In this document: positions 59,401 through 64,000 of the stretch, in pieces
How positions within the stretch are numbered: position 1 is the first letter of the stretch
Layout: every line of letters begins with the position of its first letter
The notes under the pieces: model-generated
What the model was told of the DNA's origin: nothing
The model's database searches: none
What the model saw: only the letters and a program-made list of their open reading frames with translations
Made by a program: the position numbers and the translations under genes
DNA from: Anastrepha obliqua
Lineage: Eukaryota; Arthropoda; Insecta; Diptera; Tephritidae
Length of the DNA: 64,000 bases
NCBI RefSeq assembly: GCF_027943255.1
Contig: NC_072893.1
Coordinates: 63,272,001-63,336,000 of the forward strand
Reading direction: 5' to 3'

Positions 59401-60461
59401 AAATTGTAATAAATGAATTGAAATTTTTAGATATATTCAATGGCAGCCTTTAAAATCCAATGGGTGTAAACAAAGGAGTAAATATGAAAGAAGTCTTGTA
59501 CGAAAGGAGAAATATAGGATACGCAACTATAAAAAGTCATTAAGAAGTACTGTATAAAAATAAATCTCTGAGTAAATAACGATATGTGGAATCAAATCCC
59601 ATGGCGGTATATGAAAGCATTCAATCAGACACGGTACTACCGCTGCGGTACAAAACTATACCCTAGAGAGTACAGTTGATCACGCAGAGTTGCAATTTAC
59701 AGCTAGAGTTCTACCACATAATTGATTTAGATTGAGGTGTTAATCTCGAAAATACTCAAATCCATAAATATAAACTTAAAGAGAATAATGTGTGTTCAAA
59801 CTGGTGCAGACTGACGTAAATTCGGATGGCAACAATATTTCTTGTTTTATCGCTCCTTACCAAGGATAATAGATACCAGGTTTGGTTGTTAGGTATGGTG
59901 AAAAAAAAACTGTTTGAGGGAAACTTTTGATTCTACGTCATTCGGCCTGTGTTTCACAAAATTTAGCTTGTTGCAATGATAAGGATAAAAAAGAGGTTGT
60001 CTGTAAAGTCGGTTTACTAAAGATAGTTTAACGTGACAACGTCATAAGAAAATACTGATGTAATGGTTGCAATTTTCAAAACAAAAATTCGAATTTTATT
60101 TGTTAGATAGATATTTTGTGTGGATATGGAGAAGGAGGTAAATGGAATCGCAATGGAATAGGTCAAGTTACATATACACAAACGTCAAAAATTACGAAAT
60201 ATTTATCAAATTCATGAAAGATATGTTCAATTTCGATTGTGCATCAGACGTTAATAAATCAACAACACTAAGAGGCACCATCATCGATTTGACTTTTTCA
60301 AGACACATTACACTCGAAACCCTCCCTTTCATTTTCTACTTTTCCTATCATCTCCTATTCTCAACAGAGAAATGGTTCATTACCATGCACACAGGAAGAA
60401 GGCATATGCAAATACAAATATGTGAATTTATTTATGTACGTACATATGAGCATATATCTTC
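56431..60461. other. Intron, one repeat, no recognised gene
   Basis: Apart from the (CAA)n repeat at 57145-57280 and TATG runs at 57385-57425 and 57940-57970, no element or coding motif was recognised on either strand. Confidence 0.4.
57145..57280 (+). repeat. (CAA)n-tailed repeat, plus orientation
   Basis: AGTCGGTTCTACGTTACCGA-AACGACCCGGACTTATATCC, AGCCAAGGACTGTAACTCCA, the ATCCCCGTA...TATGGGGAATG hairpin, and GCTGCTACAACAAAAACAAC. The best-preserved full copy. Confidence 0.8.
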
Positions 60462-61367
60462 TGCTCAAATATGAACGAGACTTTATCAATAAAACGGTCC
60501 GCTGATGACATATGGCAAAAATAAATTTTTTGTTTGATGGTAGGACTGTTATAAGCTTACATGGCAAATTTCAGCGTGATATGTCACATAGTTTGTTTTC
60601 TGTGATACTGTAAACGAGTCAAGCTCGTGTGTGTTTTTCGAATTTAACGATGGAAATTCAAGTTGAACAAGGAATTTGTTTGAAATTTTGTTATTCCAAA
60701 AGAAATTTCGGCTTCAGACGCCTTAAAAATATTGCAGACAACCTATAGGGACTCTGCTCTATCGCGTGCACGTGTTTTCCAGTGGTACAAATCGTTCAAA
60801 GAGGGCCGTACATCGGTTGAAAACTTTCCTCATGAACGTCGTCCAACAACATCAGTAAACGACGAAAACATCAGAAAAGTAAAGGAAATTGTGCTTGAAA
60901 ATCGCAAAATCGGTTAACGCTGAACGTTTTAAAGCGTTTGCGCGAGAACATTCGTCTTAAAAGGAAGGAATTGTGGGACAACAAGTCATGGTTCTTGCAT
61001 CACGACAATGCACCAGCTCACACATCACGTCTTGTTCGCGATTATTCGAACAAAAATAATGTTAATATCGTTCCGCAAGCACCGTATTCACCTGATATGG
61101 CTTCATGTGACATTTTCCTGTTTCCCAAGCTCAAGTTGCCGCTCCGTGGAAAACATTTTGAGACAATTGAAGTCATAAAAGAGAATTCGAAGAAGGAACT
61201 GAAATCCATACCGAAATCGGCCTTCCAGAAATGCTATGATGATTGAAAAAAACGTTGGCATATGTGTATCGCCTCCAATGATGATTACTTTGAAGGAGAT
61301 AAAATAAAAATTTAACAATAATTAACCGTTTGTGTTTTATTAAATCAGTCTCGTTCATATTTGAGCA
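60462..61367 (+). pseudogene. mariner (DD34D), about 906 bp, internal deletion
   Basis: Ends TGCTCAAATATGAACGAGAC and GTCTCGTTCATATTTGAGCA. Start MEIQVEQGICLKFCYSK near 60651 with shifts, then RVFQWYKSFKEGRTSVENF and VNDENIRKVKEIVLENRKIG. A deletion removes the first catalytic Asp. The 3' part is open: RENIRLKRKELWDNKSW, FLHHDNAPAHTSRL (Asp), APYSPDMASCDIFLFPKLK (Asp, 34 residues later), FETIEVIKENSKKELKSIP, ending DDYFEGDKIKI after one stop. Confidence 0.82.
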
Positions 61368-61589
61368 TAATGTACATACATATATGTGCTCACTCAAGTA
61401 GGAGAGAGCCAGATGTCGAACGTTGCCGAATGCGGGCGCCGATTGTGCTCTTTGTCGTTCGTTCCGCGCTCTCGCTTGCAGTTCAAGGAAGGTAACGACG
61501 CATGAGCAAAATAACGACACATGTTTTCGTGCGTGCAGCCGGCTAAATCGAATTATAATCACGTGACTGAGTAGAAGGAAAAGGTTTTT

Positions 61590-61712
61590 TTGTAATAGCG
61601 GTCGCCCTCGCAAGTGTCATAAAACTGTAGGTCCCTCCATTTACGGAACAACTTCAAGACACAACGCACAAATTGGAGTTGGAGCTTGGCAAAACACCCA
61701 ACACACCAATTA
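61590..61712 (+). repeat. tRNA-derived SINE, 3' half
   Basis: TAATAGCGGTCGCCCTCGCA, AAACTGTAGGTCCCTCCATT, ACGGAACAACTTCAAGACAC and AAACACCCAACACACCAATTATA. Confidence 0.65.
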
Positions 61713-63342
61713 TACAATATATAAATAAATTGACAAGTTTTGTTATAATTACTCTAAACTGTCAAACTATGTTTATAGATTATGACATTGTACCGACTAA
61801 AAACAGAATACATTATTCTTGTTGTTTTTGCTGCTACCTGCTTAATGTGATATGATTTTATGATATACTTCAATAGACCGTTAAACTTTGTCTGTTGTAA
61901 TAATTGGTCGAAGCAGCTAATCTTTATGACTATACTGAGGATTATAAGGGCACATCTAATAAATGATTCAAGTAAATAAAATATGCATATCACGTCGATT
62001 CATATTAGTTTCCTTCCTTGGAAAAACACTTTTATCGACGAAAAACGACACCGTAAGCGGATTCGCGAGAGGAGTTACGCGGTAAGGCAAGAAAATTTCT
62101 TAACATAAATGGTTATTTTTTAAATTTCTCAAATGGTAATGGGAACTTCGTATAGATTTGTTTGTTTATAATTGGTGATTGGTTTGTGTTATACAAAGCG
62201 ATTTATTCTTGCTCGTTCTCAATTTGACGTCAGAATGATGTCACTCTCACTTGTGTTTCTGTAAAAAAATTGTCGAATTGATCACGTAGCCAATATTCCA
62301 TTTCAGTACGAATACTGGGCTGAAAAGGTTTCTGTGATCCAATCAAAATAAATTTTGTCGGTCATAATTCTCACTTGACCTTGAGCTGGTGACAAAACAC
62401 ATTTCCTTTGTTATATATGTAAGTATGTGAATATCATATCACAAAAGCTCTCCAAGAGTTTTGTAATCTATGTAACTTTCCCTTTTGCCTCTTAGTTTGA
62501 GTTCGAAAGTTTTGTTAGCTTCTCATGTCCTTCTACGGATTAGACTTTATTAAGACTCAACGTTTTTAGTCTGTACTAATAAAACTTCTTTGCTATATTC
62601 TTGCTCTTTTATATACTTACTTATTTAAGTGAACATATAATGTACATACAATTTGCTGCAATGCGTTACGCAGTTATAGAGGTATTGTTTAATTAAGCTT
62701 ACAGTACGATATGAAAATATATATAATAATTAGTTACAGAAACGGTTTTTTAAGCCTTTCGCATCATTCGACTCAATAGGCAGTGAACAAAAACTCTCTC
62801 ATAGCACCAAAAGCGGAATAGTCCGCGCGAACAAACTCCTACTCTCTCTCTCTTTCTCTCGTATCACCAAAAACGGAATAATCCGCAATAAATAATGTTT
62901 TTGTTAAAGTTTGAGAAAAACAAATAATTTTGGTAATCCTGTAACATTCCGACGCAAGGTATTATGGACGCAAGGTATTTTGAGTACATCGTGCATTTCG
63001 AACGGTTAAATAATATTTTGCACCGCTCTTCGCTGACTGGCATTCTTAACATTTCTCATTGAAGCCATTAGCAGCGGTTGCAACAGATATCTAGAGTTTC
63101 CAAACAACTATCCTCTAGAGCCATTAGTGGGTGTATTAATTTAACATATGGAATTTTCTGGGCGAACTTCCCCCGTATTTAGTACAACATGTGATATTTG
63201 TACATTTTTGCAGAAGTGTAAATAATTATTTACCAATCTTTATCAATCTGTATACACATTTTAGCTTTTATGCTTACATCTCTCAAAGTTGTATCAAACA
63301 ATTGTTAACTCAATTTCACTCATTCCTTGTAGATTAGCTTAC
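61713..63342. other. 5' end of HDAC4 intron 1
   Basis: No transposon recognised in the last 1.6 kb next to the putative first exon, apart from the duplicated motif at 62755-62895. This is the emptiest part of the big intron with respect to mobile DNA, as expected near a promoter. Confidence 0.4.
62755..62895. repeat. Duplicated 30-bp motif around a GAGA-type tract
   Basis: Two near-identical stretches (about 62800-62826 and 62864-62889) share the pattern CACCAAAA-CGGAATA-TCCGC. Between them is a CTCTCTCTCTCTTTCTCTC run at 62844-62862, which on the HDAC4 sense strand is a GAGAG-rich GAGA-factor type site. It lies about 500 bp inside intron 1 from the first exon. A regulatory role is inferred. 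Confidence 0.4.
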
Positions 63343-63364
63343 CATTTTTCTCACTGTTCGGCAT
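63343..63364 (-). CDS. HDAC4: HDAC4 putative first coding exon (ATG exon)
   Basis: Read on the minus strand, ATG at 63364 opens seven codons (MPNSEKN) plus one base, then a GTAAGC donor at 63342. The single leftover G joins the AT at the start of the 26240-26355 exon to make an Asp codon, so the phase fits exactly. The start has an A-rich, Kozak-like context (AAAAATG) and an in-frame TAA lies six codons upstream, so translation in this frame cannot begin earlier in the same exon. The 5' UTR continues to higher coordinates. The assignment rests on phase, donor quality and position only, because the peptide is too short to recognise; a different upstream exon could be the real partner. Confidence 0.55.
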
Positions 63365-63428
63365 TTTTTCGTTTAATGCTTACGAAGCACTTTTTCTCGA
63401 CCACTCGATCAATTTGGATCGAATCCAT
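63351..63428 (-). promoter_or_regulatory. Overlapping upstream ORF in the HDAC4 leader
   Basis: Reading the leader on the minus strand, an ATG at 63428 opens 25 codons in a different frame and stops (TGA) at 63351, past the putative HDAC4 ATG at 63364. If transcription starts above 63428 and no intron lies between, ribosomes translating this uORF would skip the main start. It is visible in sequence; use is inferred. Confidence 0.35.
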
Positions 63429-63429
63429 G

Positions 63430-63437
63430 TGACGTCA
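63430..63437. promoter_or_regulatory. CRE-like palindrome TGACGTCA
   Basis: A perfect 8-bp TGACGTCA, the consensus for CREB/ATF bZIP dimers, sits 66 bp upstream of the putative HDAC4 start codon. Function is inferred from position; no TATA box or initiator was identified nearby. Confidence 0.4.
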
Positions 63438-64000
63438 CTATTTACGTTTGGCAATTTCTTACAGAAATGCTTTTTATTCTTGATAAATTACTACATTCGT
63501 ATCAAAATTCATAAATGCAACTCTGTATATGTGTGAAGTTGTGAAACTGACATTGAGTGATTTTTATCCCCTCTTCTTTATGTTTATTTTGTTGTTGTAC
63601 TAATTGCGTTTATCAGCATCTGTAGTAGAATTCCAAGATTTATACTTAGAAAATTATTTGTCTTTTTTGTCACTATTATTGGTAATAAAAACAAACTTGT
63701 AAAGGCTAAGTGGGTATATTTATTTTGGAAGCCTATTTAGCAAATTATTCAAGACCAACGGCACGCAACTGAAAAGGTAATAAACAACATAGGTATAATA
63801 TATGTATATACATTTGTAGGTGATAGACAAAGAGATGGACAGAGGACAAAGGTGTTAGATGTAGGCTGATCAGTTTGTCTAACTTTGGGCCACTATCTGA
63901 GATACTAATTTTAACGAAAATATATGTAGTATAACAATTTTTACTAACTTATAAAACAATAAGAATTTTTAATATATTGCAGTTCAATAACTGCGCGTTT

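Noticed and set aside
61395..61560. GC-rich block with GAGAGAGCC and CGCGCTCTCGC that recalls an LTR promoter
   Set aside because: No paired copy, no TG...CA borders and no primer-binding site nearby.

Overview
This window is nuclear DNA from an insect, most likely a higher fly. Tephritid-like flies fit best: there are dense CATA/TATG microsatellites, many mariner copies including DD41D (rosa-type) elements of the kind reported from Ceratitis rosa and relatives, and (CAA)n-tailed repeats. The species call is inference. The base composition is AT-rich, there are no operons, and coding sequence occurs as short exons with GT/GC...AG borders.

The only host gene I can support is on the minus strand: the 5' part of a class IIa histone deacetylase, HDAC4. 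Six exons can be assembled by splice sites, phase and family resemblance: a short ATG exon at 63343-63364, then 26240-26355, 9812-9919, 5853-6014, 5683-5753 and 5453-5583. They join into one open frame of 203 codons plus one base: a short leader, a Gln/Glu/Lys-rich coiled coil, the MEF2-binding helix region, and the start of the first 14-3-3 phosphosite (ends ...FPLRKT). The deacetylase domain must lie beyond position 1. Introns are about 37.0, 16.3 and 3.8 kb, then 99 and 99 bp, and the last one starts with a GC donor and leaves the window.

The rest is intron packed with transposon debris. 1-5.4 kb: a foldback element with a 9-bp target duplication and a TA-flanked long-TIR MITE. 6.7-9.8 kb: a deleted rosa-type mariner, LINE 3' ends, and a MITE about 34 bp from exon 3. 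11-17.5 kb: decayed mariners, SINEs, and a LINE split at TTAA by a piggyBac-like MITE. 18.4-21.9 kb: a LINE interrupted at TTAA by a 2.07-kb piggyBac element that keeps its three catalytic aspartates. 24.7-25.8 kb: an A-rich degenerate tandem array. 27-34.4 kb: five mariner/Tc1-type elements in a row, one of them (31391-32647) with a long uninterrupted transposase frame and nested inside another. 36.2-37.1 kb: a tandem satellite with a palindromic GC core. 41.8-54 kb: SINE clusters and more nested mariners and LINEs. 54-63 kb: LINE remnants, one mariner, and the putative HDAC4 promoter-proximal region with a CRE-like palindrome, an overlapping uORF and GAGA-type repeats.

No tRNA, rRNA, CRISPR or prokaryotic features were found. 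Boundaries of decayed elements are approximate unless a target duplication is stated.
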